Positions 18,084 through 27,172 of a stretch of DNA of 64,000 bases are shown in pieces (position 1 is the stretch's first letter; each line of letters begins with the position of its first letter). The stretch spans positions 682,001 through 746,000 of the forward strand of contig CBDFLL010000006.1 in NCBI GenBank assembly GCA_965249205.1. Reading direction: 5' to 3'. The position numbers and the translations under genes were made by a program. This DNA is from JAQBVV01 sp965249205 (GTDB lineage: Bacteria > Acidobacteriota > Vicinamibacteria > Vicinamibacterales > UBA2999). The notes beneath the pieces were generated by a model that worked only from the letters and a program-made list of their open reading frames with translations, made no database searches and had not been told where the DNA came from.

Positions 18084-19121
18084 ATGAGACGCTCAGTAAC
18101 GGTGATCGCCGTGTGCTTTGGATTCGTGTTTGCCGGCGCGGCCGGCGGGTTTCAGCTCAGGGCGCAGGCCCAGGCAGGGGCTGCCCCCCAGGCGGCGCCC
18201 GAGGCTCCCGCGGACACCGCCGAGCTCCGCGCGCAGTACGAGCAGTGGCGGCAGGACTTCAAGACCTGGGGCAGGTGGGGCACCGGGGACAACAAGGGCG
18301 CGTCGAACCTGATCACGCCGGAAAAGGTGCTCAGTGCCGCCAGACTGGTGCAGAGCGGGCGCGTCGTGTCCCTCGCGGCGCCGGTGCCGCAGGTTGCCGC
18401 AGCAGACGTGAACGAGAACGGCCTGTTCAACCGGACGACGCTCAGAATCACCGACGGTGGCACGGCGGACAACTACCAGGTTAGCTTCCACGGACTCACC
18501 GTCGCGCACATGGATACCTGGTGTCATTTCTTCGAAAACGGCCAGATGTACAACGGCGTGCCGGTCGAAGGGAACCTGAACGAGGAAGAGGGCTGTAAAC
18601 AGGGCAGCGTCATGAACTGGAAGGACGGTGTGACGACTCGCGCGGTCCTTTACGACATTGCCCAGCTGAAGGGCGTTGAGTGGGTCGATCCGGGTACGCC
18701 GATTACGCGTGCCGACCTCGAAGCGTGGGAGGAGATGTCAGGGGTCCAGGCGGGTCCGGGCGATGTGGTGTTGCTGTACATCGGCCGTTGGAAGCGGCGC
18801 GCCGCCGAAGGGGCGTGGAGAGGCGACGTGGCCGGGTACTACGCCGACACGATCCCCTGGATGCATGAGCGGATGCCGGCGTTTCTCGGCCACGACTTCA
18901 ACATCGACTGGAATCCGAGACCAGGCTGGGAGGGCATGAGAAACCCTGTTCACATCGCAGCGCTCAACTGGATGGGTATCAATATCGTCGAGTGCCTCGA
19001 CCTGGAGGCGGCCGTCACGACGGCGAGGGAACTCGACCGCTACGAGTTTATGATTACGTTTGCGCCGCTGCCCGTTGAAGGCGGTACCGGGTCGCCGCTG
19101 AACCCGCTGGCCATCTTCTAG
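18084..19121 (+). CDS. Exported cyclase-family (kynurenine formamidase-like) protein
   Basis: This 345-residue protein starts at the ATG behind TTGGAGG and has a signal peptide and an Ala/Gln-rich linker. The cyclase (PF04199) domain follows with the metal motif H-M-D-T-W-C-H near residue 145, a variant of H-x-D-x3-H. Later conserved parts are G-D-V-V-L-L-Y-I-G-R and W-M-G-I-N-I-V-E. Family members are Mn/Zn hydrolases such as kynurenine formamidase or isatin hydrolase. The substrate is unassigned. Confidence 0.82.
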   Translation: MRRSVTVIAVCFGFVFAGAAGGFQLRAQAQAGAAPQAAPEAPADTAELRAQYEQWRQDFKTWGRWGTGDNKGASNLITPEKVLSAARLVQSGRVVSLAAPVPQVAAADVNENGLFNRTTLRITDGGTADNYQVSFHGLTVAHMDTWCHFFENGQMYNGVPVEGNLNEEEGCKQGSVMNWKDGVTTRAVLYDIAQLKGVEWVDPGTPITRADLEAWEEMSGVQAGPGDVVLLYIGRWKRRAAEGAWRGDVAGYYADTIPWMHERMPAFLGHDFNIDWNPRPGWEGMRNPVHIAALNWMGINIVECLDLEAAVTTARELDRYEFMITFAPLPVEGGTGSPLNPLAIF

Positions 19122-19321
19122 GGCTCTCCGCGAGCTCGGCGACCCAACGGGCGCGCCCCGCCGGTTCGAGCGGGTCGCGTCGCACCGCGCCGCGGGCGAT
19201 GCCCTCGTGCGCGACGAGGTACCGAACACGGGCCAGATCGACATACGGTCGGTCTGGCCCGTGAATCCTGTGGTAGAGGCAGCGCGACTCTGGGTTGCGC
19301 GCGATTCAGAACGGTCCGCCG

Positions 19322-20074
19322 ATGTGGATTTTCATCGTTTCAGGTGTCGCGGCATTCGTGCTCGCGCACACCGCACCGTTTCCGTTTCTGCTGGAGTTCC
19401 TCGGGCCGGAGCGCTCCGTCTGGCACATGCCGGAGGCCGACGGCGCGCCGACGATCTACCTCACGTATGACGACGGCCCCAACCCAGCGGCCACGCCGGC
19501 GCTGCTCGATGTGCTGGCCGCGCAGCGGGTGTCGGCGACCTTCTTCGTGATTCCGCGTCACGTCAACGAGCTCACGGCGCCGATCGTGACTCGGATGTTT
19601 GAGGAGGGGCATAGGGTCGCACTGCACTCGCACACGCGCACGCTGATGCTCCGGAGGCCGGACGAGTTCGCACGGCTGCTCGATGAACAGGCCAGCGATC
19701 TCACGCGTCTTACGGGCTGGACGGCGTGTCGGCTCTTCCGCCCCCACGCCGGCTGGCGCGGAGGAGAGATGTACCAGGGGCTCGATCGGGCGGGGTACAC
19801 GCTGGCCGGCTGGAGCTTCGGCATGTGGGACTGGAACTGGTGGCGACCGGCACAGCCGGGACAGCTGGCCCGGCGGCTGGCCGAACGCGCATCGGACGGG
19901 GACATCGTCGTCATGCACGACGGGCATCATGAGAACCCGCGTGCCGATCGGCAGCAGACCGTGGACGCGACCAGCCAGCTCGTGCCGTTACTCCAGCAGC
20001 GGGGCTTTCGGTTCGGGACCCTGTGCACGACCGCCGAAACCGCCGAGCGTCTCAACGACCTCGACCCGCAGTGA
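19322..20074 (+). CDS. Polysaccharide deacetylase (NodB-homology)
   Basis: This 250-residue protein has one hydrophobic N-terminal helix (probable anchor or signal) and a NodB domain with T-Y-D-D-G-P-N, H-S-H-T-R (metal His pair), R-P-H-A-G-W and the closing V-M-H-D-G-H-H. These are the metal and catalytic positions of carbohydrate esterase family 4, which remove acetyl groups from GlcNAc polymers. The ATG at 19322 is chosen because the hydrophobic segment starts there. A role on peptidoglycan or exopolysaccharide in the envelope is likely. Confidence 0.84.
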   Translation: MWIFIVSGVAAFVLAHTAPFPFLLEFLGPERSVWHMPEADGAPTIYLTYDDGPNPAATPALLDVLAAQRVSATFFVIPRHVNELTAPIVTRMFEEGHRVALHSHTRTLMLRRPDEFARLLDEQASDLTRLTGWTACRLFRPHAGWRGGEMYQGLDRAGYTLAGWSFGMWDWNWWRPAQPGQLARRLAERASDGDIVVMHDGHHENPRADRQQTVDATSQLVPLLQQRGFRFGTLCTTAETAERLNDLDPQ

Positions 20075-20101
20075 TCGTCCAGGTTCGGAGGTCGCGGCGC
20101 G

Positions 20102-21457
20102 CTAGCGCGGCTGTGCCGTCCGTCCGGAACGGGAGCCGCCCGAGCTAGAGCCGGATCCGCTCGAACTGGTGCTACCGCCGGAGCGCGATCCGCCGCCGGC
20201 ACTCGACCGGCCGCTCGTGTAGCCTCCTCGCGAGACCGCGCGCCGTGACGATGTGCCTGACGTCGCGCCGTTACTCGATCGTGTCTCCCCGTCGGCCGCC
20301 GCCTCGCGGCGCGTGCGCGGAGCATCCGATACGGCAGCAGATCCACCCCGCGTGTAGCCACGCCCCTGCACCACTTGGCCCCTGTCCGTGTCGCCGCCAC
20401 TTGGTCGAGCTGACCCTCCAGGGCGAACGATGACGGGACGCCGGCCATTGGAGTAATACGGCCGATAGGGATCACCCCACCAGTTCGAGTAGCCGAACGG
20501 CGAGTAGTGGAAGTAGTACGGAGAGTACGGACGGTAGCCGTAGTACGGGTCGAAAGCGTAGTACGGGTAGTACGAAGAGGTCGGGTAGTACGGCGAGTAG
20601 GAGTACGAGGGCAGTCTCGTCGACCGTCGAACCGAGGCCGCTGTTGCTCCCCGCGTCTGCACCGGTCCACGGAATGGACGATCGATCGTGACGTGACCAG
20701 GGAACGACAGCGCAACCATCACGTCAACCACGCCGTCGGGCACGCTGGCAGCGTCGAGTTCCTTGAGCGTGCGGCCGCTCAGATCGAAGCGCGAACCGGT
20801 TTCAAAGAGTGCGGCTTCCACCGTGGGCGCTGAGAGTTTCTCGGCTGCGTCGACGACTTCTGCGAGTGTCATCGCCGTTGGACCTGCCAGTCGCGCGGAG
20901 GCGGCCATCGCGCGTCCCTGGAGGCCGGCCGGCAAGACCACGCCCTGAGGGAGTCGGTCGGTTTGTTGGTAGCGGCGAACGCGTACCTGGGCGTCCTGAT
21001 CGGTGCCGACGGCCTGGATATCCACCCACGTCGGCCCTGCTGCCATGAGCGTGATCGCGGACACCGTACGCGCGGGCTGGTCGATGCATGTGATGTCGGC
21101 GCGTGTGAGGAGCCGTCGCCCCGTGAGCGACCATTCGCTTCTCTGACTGCCGTTGCACTCTGGTTCGCTGACCGGGTAGCTGGCTCCATCGGCCACGATC
21201 GTCTGCTGCAGGACCGACTGGCCGCCAACGTATGTCGTCATGCCGACGCCGCGATTCCCGGACTCCGGAAGCACGCAGACGAGCACGTCTTCCGAGTTCG
21301 TGGCGGCTGGAGCACGCGACCCACGATCGTCGTGGACAAGATGCCAGCATCCCAGCCACGGCGCCCACCGCGCGTCGCCGAGCGTCGTGTCCTGTGCACG
21401 CGCTGGCGCCGCTGCCGCCAGGAGCGCGAGTGCGATTGTCAGCGCGTAGGTCATCAT
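20102..21457 (-). CDS. Exported protein with Tyr/Pro-rich repeat and Ser/Gly-rich tail
   Basis: This 451-residue protein has a signal peptide (ending near P-A-R-A-Q) and an N-terminal globular region with W-A-P-W-L-G-C-W-H and several Cys residues. At about residues 285-345 there is a striking low-complexity block rich in Tyr, Pro and Ser (repeated Y-x-P-Y-Y). The last 100 residues are Gly/Ser/Arg-rich. I know no family for the whole protein; the tail resembles adhesive or cell-surface segments. The ATG at 21457 follows AGGAGAAACC; the longer frame to 21787 overlaps the barrel gene. The gene lies 17 bp downstream of the barrel gene in one operon. Confidence 0.75.
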   Translation of the reverse strand: MMTYALTIALALLAAAAPARAQDTTLGDARWAPWLGCWHLVHDDRGSRAPAATNSEDVLVCVLPESGNRGVGMTTYVGGQSVLQQTIVADGASYPVSEPECNGSQRSEWSLTGRRLLTRADITCIDQPARTVSAITLMAAGPTWVDIQAVGTDQDAQVRVRRYQQTDRLPQGVVLPAGLQGRAMAASARLAGPTAMTLAEVVDAAEKLSAPTVEAALFETGSRFDLSGRTLKELDAASVPDGVVDVMVALSFPGHVTIDRPFRGPVQTRGATAASVRRSTRLPSYSYSPYYPTSSYYPYYAFDPYYGYRPYSPYYFHYSPFGYSNWWGDPYRPYYSNGRRPVIVRPGGSARPSGGDTDRGQVVQGRGYTRGGSAAVSDAPRTRREAAADGETRSSNGATSGTSSRRAVSRGGYTSGRSSAGGGSRSGGSTSSSGSGSSSGGSRSGRTAQPR

Positions 21458-21474
21458 GGTTTCTCCTGCGCCCG

Positions 21475-22233
21475 TCAAAAGAGGTAATTGATTCCGGCCG
21501 TCAGCTTGAACCCTGTGAGGTCGATCGGCTTGAAGCTGGCAAAGTCGGGGCCGAGTTCCGCCTGTGACCACAAGTATCGGCCTTCTCCGGTGAGAAACAA
21601 CCGCCGCGCAAGCTTCACGTCGACACCGGCGAAAACGTGCGCGCTCGGGGCCCAGCCGTTCGACTGGAACGTGTCGCTGAACACCGACGAATCGAGGAAA
21701 TCGACGAAGTCGCCAGTCTGATGGAATTCGTACCACAGGGCTCCTGCCCCGGCTCCGATGTACGGGGTGGCAGCGCTCGGAACCCACGCAAGATTACCTA
21801 TTTCCCGGCCGCGCGGTGTCAGCGCGAGTTTCAGGCTGGCGCTCAGGTTTGCCTGGCGAAGGCGGGTCGCCTGGGTAATCGGCAGCCGATCGTTGTCGAC
21901 GAGATCGCGGTACTCGGAGCGGACAGTTCCGCCGCCGAACTCGACGCCGAAGACCGCCTCTGTCCGCGGCGCGACGGCGATGCCAACGTCGAACGCGAGC
22001 GTCGGGGCATCGAAATCATTCGGCTCGACGGTGAGCTGCTCCTGGACGAAGGTGAACAGGTCGCTGCCTTCCCGCTCGAACAGCCATCCCCCGCGAACAC
22101 CGACCGACCCGCTGGGGCGTTCGAAGAGAAAATCGGGATCGCCCTGAGGCTGCGCTCCAGCCAAACCAGGCTCGGACAGACCGGCGATCAGCAGAAACGC
22201 GAGCAGGCCGCCGATGGTCGAGGGACGGGACAT
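21475..22233 (-). CDS. Outer-membrane beta-barrel protein
   Basis: This 252-residue protein has a signal peptide (cleavage near G-A-Q), then alternating amphipathic strands with G-V-R-G-G-W-L-F, P-Y-I-G-A-G-A-G-A-L-W-Y and a C-terminal strand ending in Phe (N-Y-L-F), the usual barrel-assembly signal. It fits the small OmpA/OmpW-like barrels with unknown cargo. It is the first gene of an operon with the Tyr-rich exported protein downstream. Confidence 0.8.
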   Translation of the reverse strand: MSRPSTIGGLLAFLLIAGLSEPGLAGAQPQGDPDFLFERPSGSVGVRGGWLFEREGSDLFTFVQEQLTVEPNDFDAPTLAFDVGIAVAPRTEAVFGVEFGGGTVRSEYRDLVDNDRLPITQATRLRQANLSASLKLALTPRGREIGNLAWVPSAATPYIGAGAGALWYEFHQTGDFVDFLDSSVFSDTFQSNGWAPSAHVFAGVDVKLARRLFLTGEGRYLWSQAELGPDFASFKPIDLTGFKLTAGINYLF

Positions 22234-22458
22234 GTCAAACGACTGTGCAAATCCGACGCCAACGCGCCCCGGTGCTCGATGTATCGATTCTCAGCGATAG
22301 CAGAGCCGATCCCGGGGCGGACGTCTACGGCAGAGGAGCCGGAGTCCCCACGAGAGGGCACCGGCGAGGCCAGGACCGTCCGGAATCGCGAACAAGACAG
22401 TCGCCATGCCGCCGGTCGTCGTTGACCCTCTCGCGTGTTCTAGTTGGCCAGCGGCCCG

Positions 22459-22884
22459 TCAGTACAGCGCGCGACTCTTGATGAATGTCTCGGGCGTTCC
22501 GTCAGCGGGATTCACGAACGTGATGTCTTTCGGATCGCGGCGAGGGGTGTCGACGGCGAGAAACACGAATGGCTCTTCGATGATGGTCAGTCGATGGACC
22601 GTTCCTTTCTTGAAGAACGCCAGTCGTCCTGGCGCGACCTCGAACGGATCGGAATCACTGATAGCGATTGTGCCACGTCCGCTGAGTACCACCAGGTACT
22701 CGTCGCACGTCTTGTGATAGTGCGCGGGTACGTCCGTGTAGATTCGGAACACTCGTGAACTCGCGTCCGTCTCATCAGTCAGACGCGTGTCGATCAGCAT
22801 CGTGTCCGACGTCGGGGGGAAGCGCTTCACGATCGCGTCGAGGTCGTAGGCGCCGTAGGCGCGAGGTGTGTCGATGTCAGTCAT
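22459..22884 (-). CDS. Cupin-domain protein
   Basis: This 141-residue protein contains a single cupin: H-Y-H-K-T-C-D-E-Y-L-V-V-L-S-G-R-G as motif 1 (two His and a Glu as metal ligands) and P-G-R-L-A-F-F-K-K-G-T-V-H as motif 2. It starts at an ATG with AGGAG nine bases upstream. No signal peptide is seen. Function cannot be narrowed beyond a metal-binding cupin; it is divergent from the potassium channel gene. Confidence 0.83.
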   Translation of the reverse strand: MTDIDTPRAYGAYDLDAIVKRFPPTSDTMLIDTRLTDETDASSRVFRIYTDVPAHYHKTCDEYLVVLSGRGTIAISDSDPFEVAPGRLAFFKKGTVHRLTIIEEPFVFLAVDTPRRDPKDITFVNPADGTPETFIKSRALY

Positions 22885-22962
22885 GGCTGAGTCTCCTGCA
22901 GGTGAGCGTCCCACAAGATGGTATCGTGCGTCTGAGATGAGTCGGCGAGGAGACAGGAGCGC

Positions 22963-24705
22963 GTGTGCGCCATATCGACGACCGGCGTCTCGCCGGGGGC
23001 AGCCGACCACACGCCTGTGAAGCACGTCGCCATTCTCGTTTCAGCCCTGCTGGCCAGGGGGCGGCAACGCGCCAATCTGCGCGTGTTGCTGGGGCTCATC
23101 GGTATCCTTGCGGTCATCGTCATCCTGTTCAGTGTGATCTTCCACGTGATCATGGCGAGGGAGGGCCAGGAGCACAGCCTGTTGACGGGGTTCTACTGGA
23201 CCATCGTGACGATGTCCACGCTTGGCTTCGGGGATGTCACGTTCACGTCAGATCTGGGTCGGATCTTTTCGCTCCTCGTCGTTGTCACAGGCACTGTGTT
23301 GATGCTGATCATCCTGCCGTTCAGCTTCATTCAGTTTTTTTACGCACCCTGGCTTGAGGCGCGCGACGCGGCGCGGGCGCCTCGGCAGCTCCCGTCGGCG
23401 ATGACGGGGCATGTGTTGCTCACCAACTACGGATCGGTCGGACAGGCGCTCATCCTGCGGCTTCGCCAGTTCCGTATGCCGTTCGCACTGATCGTGCCGG
23501 ACCTCAAGGCCGCGCTCGAACTCGATGCCGAGGGTGTGCCCGTGCTGGTTGGCGAGCTCGACGACCCGGATACGTACGACCGAGCGCGGGTGGATCAGGC
23601 CACGCTTGTCGTGGCGACGCAGTCGGATCCGCTCAATACCAGTATCGCCGCCACGGTTCGCGAGCGATCCAGCAGCGTGCCGATTGTTGCTCTTGCGTCG
23701 TCACCGGCATCGGTGGACATTCTTGAGCTTGCTGGTTGCCAACACGTCGTGCAGCTTGGCCGGCTGCTTGGCAACGCCATGGCGCGTCGCGTATTCGGTC
23801 GCGATGGCCGGAGCCATATCATCGGGCAGCTCGACGAGCTTGCTATTGCTGAAGCAGCCGCAGCCGGCACGCGTCTGGTCGGGCAGACGCTGCGAGACGC
23901 GCGCCTACGCGAACGTTTCAGACTCAACATTGCCGGTTTGTGGCAGAGAGGGCACTTCACGCCGGCGACGCCGGACACCACCGTCACGCGAGACACCGTA
24001 CTACTGCTGGCGGGCACCCGGGAACAGCTCGAGGCCTACGATGCCGAGTTTGCCGTGCCGGGCACCCCGGCAGCGTCGGCAATCATTATCGGCGGTGGTC
24101 GCGTTGGCCGGACGGCTGCCGCCGCACTTGCGGAGCGCGGCGTGGACTATCGCATCGTCGAAAAAGTTCCAGGACGCTCGCTCGATCCCGCCAGGACGGT
24201 GGTCGGCGATGCCGCGGATCTTGAGGTATTGAACGACGCCGGTCTTAAGGACGCGACCAGCGTGCTCGTCACCTCACATGACGATGCGATCAATGTCTAT
24301 CTCACGCTCTACTGCCGTCGGTTGCGGCCCGACATGTTGATCCTCAGCCGTTCAACGCTCCCCCGGAATGCGACGACGCTCCATCGCGTGGGTGCCGACT
24401 ACGTCTTCTCGTACGCGTCGATGGGCGCAAATGTCGTGTTCAACTTGCTCCGCGGGCACCGCATGCTTTTTGTCGCTGTCGGGCTGGACGTCTTCACCGT
24501 GCCAGTGCCGCAGGCGCTGGCCGGTCGGACGCTGTCGGACAGCAATCTACGTCAGGAAACGGGATGTACCGTGCTTGCCATGCGAACGGGCCATGACGCC
24601 ACAGCCCAGGTTGACGGGTCGATGCCGCTCCCCGACGGTGGAGAGTTGATCCTGATCGGCGACAGGGAAGCCGAGGACCGCTTTTTCGACCGCTACCCCT
24701 CGTAG
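22963..24705 (+). CDS. Two-helix potassium channel with two RCK (TrkA) modules
   Basis: This 580-residue protein has a transmembrane helix at about 40-65, a pore with selectivity filter S-T-L-G-F-G-D at about 85-91 and a second helix to about 120. Two regulatory RCK units follow: one from about 148 with an altered nucleotide loop (T-N-Y-G-S-V-G-Q) and a C-terminal subdomain, and a second from about 373 with a classical G-G-G-R-V-G-R-T. Ligand-gated K+ channels such as MthK and GsuK share this plan. The GTG start at 22963 has AGGAG upstream; another GTG at 23017 is possible. It may set K+ flux together with the CPA2 antiporter nearby. Confidence 0.88.
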   Translation: MCAISTTGVSPGAADHTPVKHVAILVSALLARGRQRANLRVLLGLIGILAVIVILFSVIFHVIMAREGQEHSLLTGFYWTIVTMSTLGFGDVTFTSDLGRIFSLLVVVTGTVLMLIILPFSFIQFFYAPWLEARDAARAPRQLPSAMTGHVLLTNYGSVGQALILRLRQFRMPFALIVPDLKAALELDAEGVPVLVGELDDPDTYDRARVDQATLVVATQSDPLNTSIAATVRERSSSVPIVALASSPASVDILELAGCQHVVQLGRLLGNAMARRVFGRDGRSHIIGQLDELAIAEAAAAGTRLVGQTLRDARLRERFRLNIAGLWQRGHFTPATPDTTVTRDTVLLLAGTREQLEAYDAEFAVPGTPAASAIIIGGGRVGRTAAAALAERGVDYRIVEKVPGRSLDPARTVVGDAADLEVLNDAGLKDATSVLVTSHDDAINVYLTLYCRRLRPDMLILSRSTLPRNATTLHRVGADYVFSYASMGANVVFNLLRGHRMLFVAVGLDVFTVPVPQALAGRTLSDSNLRQETGCTVLAMRTGHDATAQVDGSMPLPDGGELILIGDREAEDRFFDRYPS

Positions 24706-24760
24706 GGCCGCGCGGCCGACGTCGCATCGCCGACGTCGAATCTGACTGCGAGGCTGTTAC

Positions 24761-25834
24761 TTACGGCTGTGCCGCGCGTTCCAGCTCTTCGTCGATGATT
24801 TCCGCAAAGACATCGTACGGCTGGGCTCCGCTCACAAGTCGTCCGTTGACGAACACCGTGGGGGTTGAGACCACGCCGAGCGCAGTCGCCATGTCCATTT
24901 GCGCCTGCACCGCATCCGCGTGTTTCCCGCTGTCGAGGCACGTGTCGAACGCTGCCGCGTCGAGGCCCGCGGCGACGGCGTGCGTCTTGAGGGACTCCGG
25001 CTGGAGGGCCTGCTGGTTGGCGAACAGGAGATCGTGCAGTTCCCAGAACCTCCCTTGCTCCTGGGCGCACCGTCCCGCCTGGGCAGCTCCGAAGGCCTGT
25101 GGGTGAATCGCTGTCAGCGGGAAATCCTTCCAGACGATGCGCACCTGGTCTCCGTAGGTCTGCTGGACACGTTTGAGCGTCGGCATCACCTGTGCGCAGA
25201 ACGGACACTGAAAGTCGGAGAACTCGACCAGCGTCACCGGGGCGCTTGCACCGCCCTGGGCTGGATCGTCTGCAGAAAGGTCGATCTGTTGCCTCGGCGC
25301 ATCCAGGACCAGACGGAACGGCGGCCCCTCGGCGCGCAGCTCAGCAACGAACGTTTCGTAGGCACTCGTGCGTGCCTGTTCTTCCAGATACTGACGAATA
25401 AGTGGCCCCATGACGTCCATGCCACGACCCTGCATATCGGCCTGGTTGGCCTGGAAGAAGGCGAGTATTTGTCCGTCGGTCACCGGATTGGTGCGGCGCG
25501 CGATTTCAGCGCTGGTGAACGCCCCGGCCTCGATGTCTTGTTCCGCCGCCGCGTCCGCGATCAGCATCTCGGCGACGATCGCGTCGAGGGCTTGCTTGCG
25601 GCCGTCGTAGAGCTGCTGCACAGCCTGCGCGCGACTTCCGGGGTCGGTCTGCTGCCACCGGTCGTCGAGTTCCCCGACCGTGATCGTCAGGTCACCAATC
25701 TGGGCGGCAACGTCGGACTCGCTCGGGGCGGCGGTCGACTGCGTGGCGGGGGTCTGTTGAGCCGGCGCTGAGCAAGCCAGCGCGAGCAGGACGACGCATG
25801 TAAGAAAAACTCTCATGGCAAGCATCATAAGCAA
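24761..25834 (-). CDS. DsbA-like thioredoxin-fold lipoprotein with SurA-like N-domain
   Basis: This 357-residue protein has a lipobox (L-A-L-A-C) near the start. A helical segment at about 45-160 resembles the SurA/PpiC chaperone N-domain. The DsbA-like domain follows with active site F-Q-C-P-F-C and the cis-Pro in G-V-V-S-T-P-T-V-F-V. It should be a periplasmic, membrane-anchored disulfide oxidoreductase or folding factor. An inner Met at 25816 would also give a good signal sequence. The hydrolase gene ends just 3 bp... upstream on the same strand (25838), so they are probably co-transcribed. Confidence 0.84.
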   Translation of the reverse strand: MLMMLAMRVFLTCVVLLALACSAPAQQTPATQSTAAPSESDVAAQIGDLTITVGELDDRWQQTDPGSRAQAVQQLYDGRKQALDAIVAEMLIADAAAEQDIEAGAFTSAEIARRTNPVTDGQILAFFQANQADMQGRGMDVMGPLIRQYLEEQARTSAYETFVAELRAEGPPFRLVLDAPRQQIDLSADDPAQGGASAPVTLVEFSDFQCPFCAQVMPTLKRVQQTYGDQVRIVWKDFPLTAIHPQAFGAAQAGRCAQEQGRFWELHDLLFANQQALQPESLKTHAVAAGLDAAAFDTCLDSGKHADAVQAQMDMATALGVVSTPTVFVNGRLVSGAQPYDVFAEIIDEELERAAQP

Positions 25835-25837
25835 CTT

Positions 25838-26971
25838 CTAGCGGGCGTCGAGCCCTTTTTCCGCCAGAAACTCCGACAGCAGGTCGGCGATTTCCACGTT
25901 ATTCAGATCGGACATCGGGAAGTGCGTGTTCCCATGGATGTCCAGATCCGCCGGCAGCACCACGTTGGTCGCATCGCCGCCGTGCCGATTGATCGCGTCT
26001 GCCATGAGCTGGCCCCGGAGCACATTGATACGCCGCCCATCCAGCGTGGATCTGGGCCCAACGTTGGTGTCGTCCAATTCGGTCGGAATATAGTCGCCCC
26101 AGATTATCTGGATCGGTATCTGCGTGAGCTTCATGAAGTCTTCCATCGGGACGGGCCGGCCGGCCGGCAGCATCATGCCATCCGCCCTGCGGATCGGTGG
26201 CGGCATCTCGTTTTCAGGCAAGACGGTGGCGCCGGGTTCGTACGACACGATGCCTCTTACGTTCGGACTCTTGATGCCAGTGACCCAGCCCCGGATGCCG
26301 GTCGATGAATGTGTGAGGAGTACTCCCGCACCCATCTCTTCGAGCAGCGTGGCGAGGGCGTCGGTTTCGACTTGCTCATTTTCCGGCGAATTGAATTCCG
26401 GGTACTGGATCCGGTAGAACTCGTCCATCGCGTCAGGGTCGTTGACGGCGAACTGAACGCCGGGGTAGTAGTCCGGCGTGAGATCGCCGGCAAACCAGGT
26501 CCCGATGCGCCAGCTCGTCAGCGAACGCTGATCGTTGTCGGGCCTGGGCGTATAACTTGTTGGCGCGCAGCCCTGTCCTGCTCGACCGGTGCGGGGCAGG
26601 TCCGTCATATACACAGGAAAGCCACGGCGGAGAAAGATCGTCCGGAAGCCCTCCCGACCGTCGAACGTGGTGTCCCACGTCTTGGTGCTGCTGGCGTGAA
26701 TCATCAACAGCGGCACGCTGCGAGGATTCTCCGGAATCTGCCACTCGACGTAGCCATGGTCGCAGCGAATCGAACCGGTGCCAGGGTCTCCCATAACCCT
26801 GCCGCCGAATGGGCGTCCACCCTGCTCGGCGATCGTGAGCGGGCCCTGGGCCCCGATGGCGACGGCGCCACCGCCGACCAGTGCCAGCGCCAGTCCCAGT
26901 CCGATCGGGAGTCTGGCCTTGTGCGTTGTCGGTCGCGCGATGGCTGGCTGATGGGCAGACAGGTTCGGCAT
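25838..26971 (-). CDS. Exported alpha/beta-hydrolase (esterase-like)
   Basis: This 377-residue protein has a hydrophobic signal segment at about 22-43. It has an alpha/beta-hydrolase body with L-L-M-I-H-A-S-S-T-K-T-W-D near the oxyanion region, a nucleophile elbow T-H-S-S-T-G and a late H-G-N-T-H-F-P holding the candidate catalytic His. The ATG at 26971 is preferred, with GGAG 9 nt upstream; the longer frame has no support. The substrate is unknown. It lies directly upstream of the DsbA-like gene. Confidence 0.78.
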   Translation of the reverse strand: MPNLSAHQPAIARPTTHKARLPIGLGLALALVGGGAVAIGAQGPLTIAEQGGRPFGGRVMGDPGTGSIRCDHGYVEWQIPENPRSVPLLMIHASSTKTWDTTFDGREGFRTIFLRRGFPVYMTDLPRTGRAGQGCAPTSYTPRPDNDQRSLTSWRIGTWFAGDLTPDYYPGVQFAVNDPDAMDEFYRIQYPEFNSPENEQVETDALATLLEEMGAGVLLTHSSTGIRGWVTGIKSPNVRGIVSYEPGATVLPENEMPPPIRRADGMMLPAGRPVPMEDFMKLTQIPIQIIWGDYIPTELDDTNVGPRSTLDGRRINVLRGQLMADAINRHGGDATNVVLPADLDIHGNTHFPMSDLNNVEIADLLSEFLAEKGLDAR

Positions 26972-27172
26972 GACGTGTATCTCCACTATGTGGCTCCACT
27001 GCGTGGCTCCACGGGGTGACTGACCGGTGGACGGATTCCGGGACCCCACTCGGCGGGGTCCCTCGCAGCGCGGCGACCGGTCGCCGTCGCTATGTGCGGG
27101 CTGATAATACGACAATTCGCGCCCCTGGCAGGGTGATCTGACACCGGGGGGGTTCCGGGCTATCCTTGGGCC

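Noticed and set aside
20102..21787. Extended start of the Tyr-rich protein at 21787
   Set aside because: The extra 110 residues overlap the barrel gene and look like antisense-type sequence; the ATG at 21457 has a ribosome site and a signal peptide.
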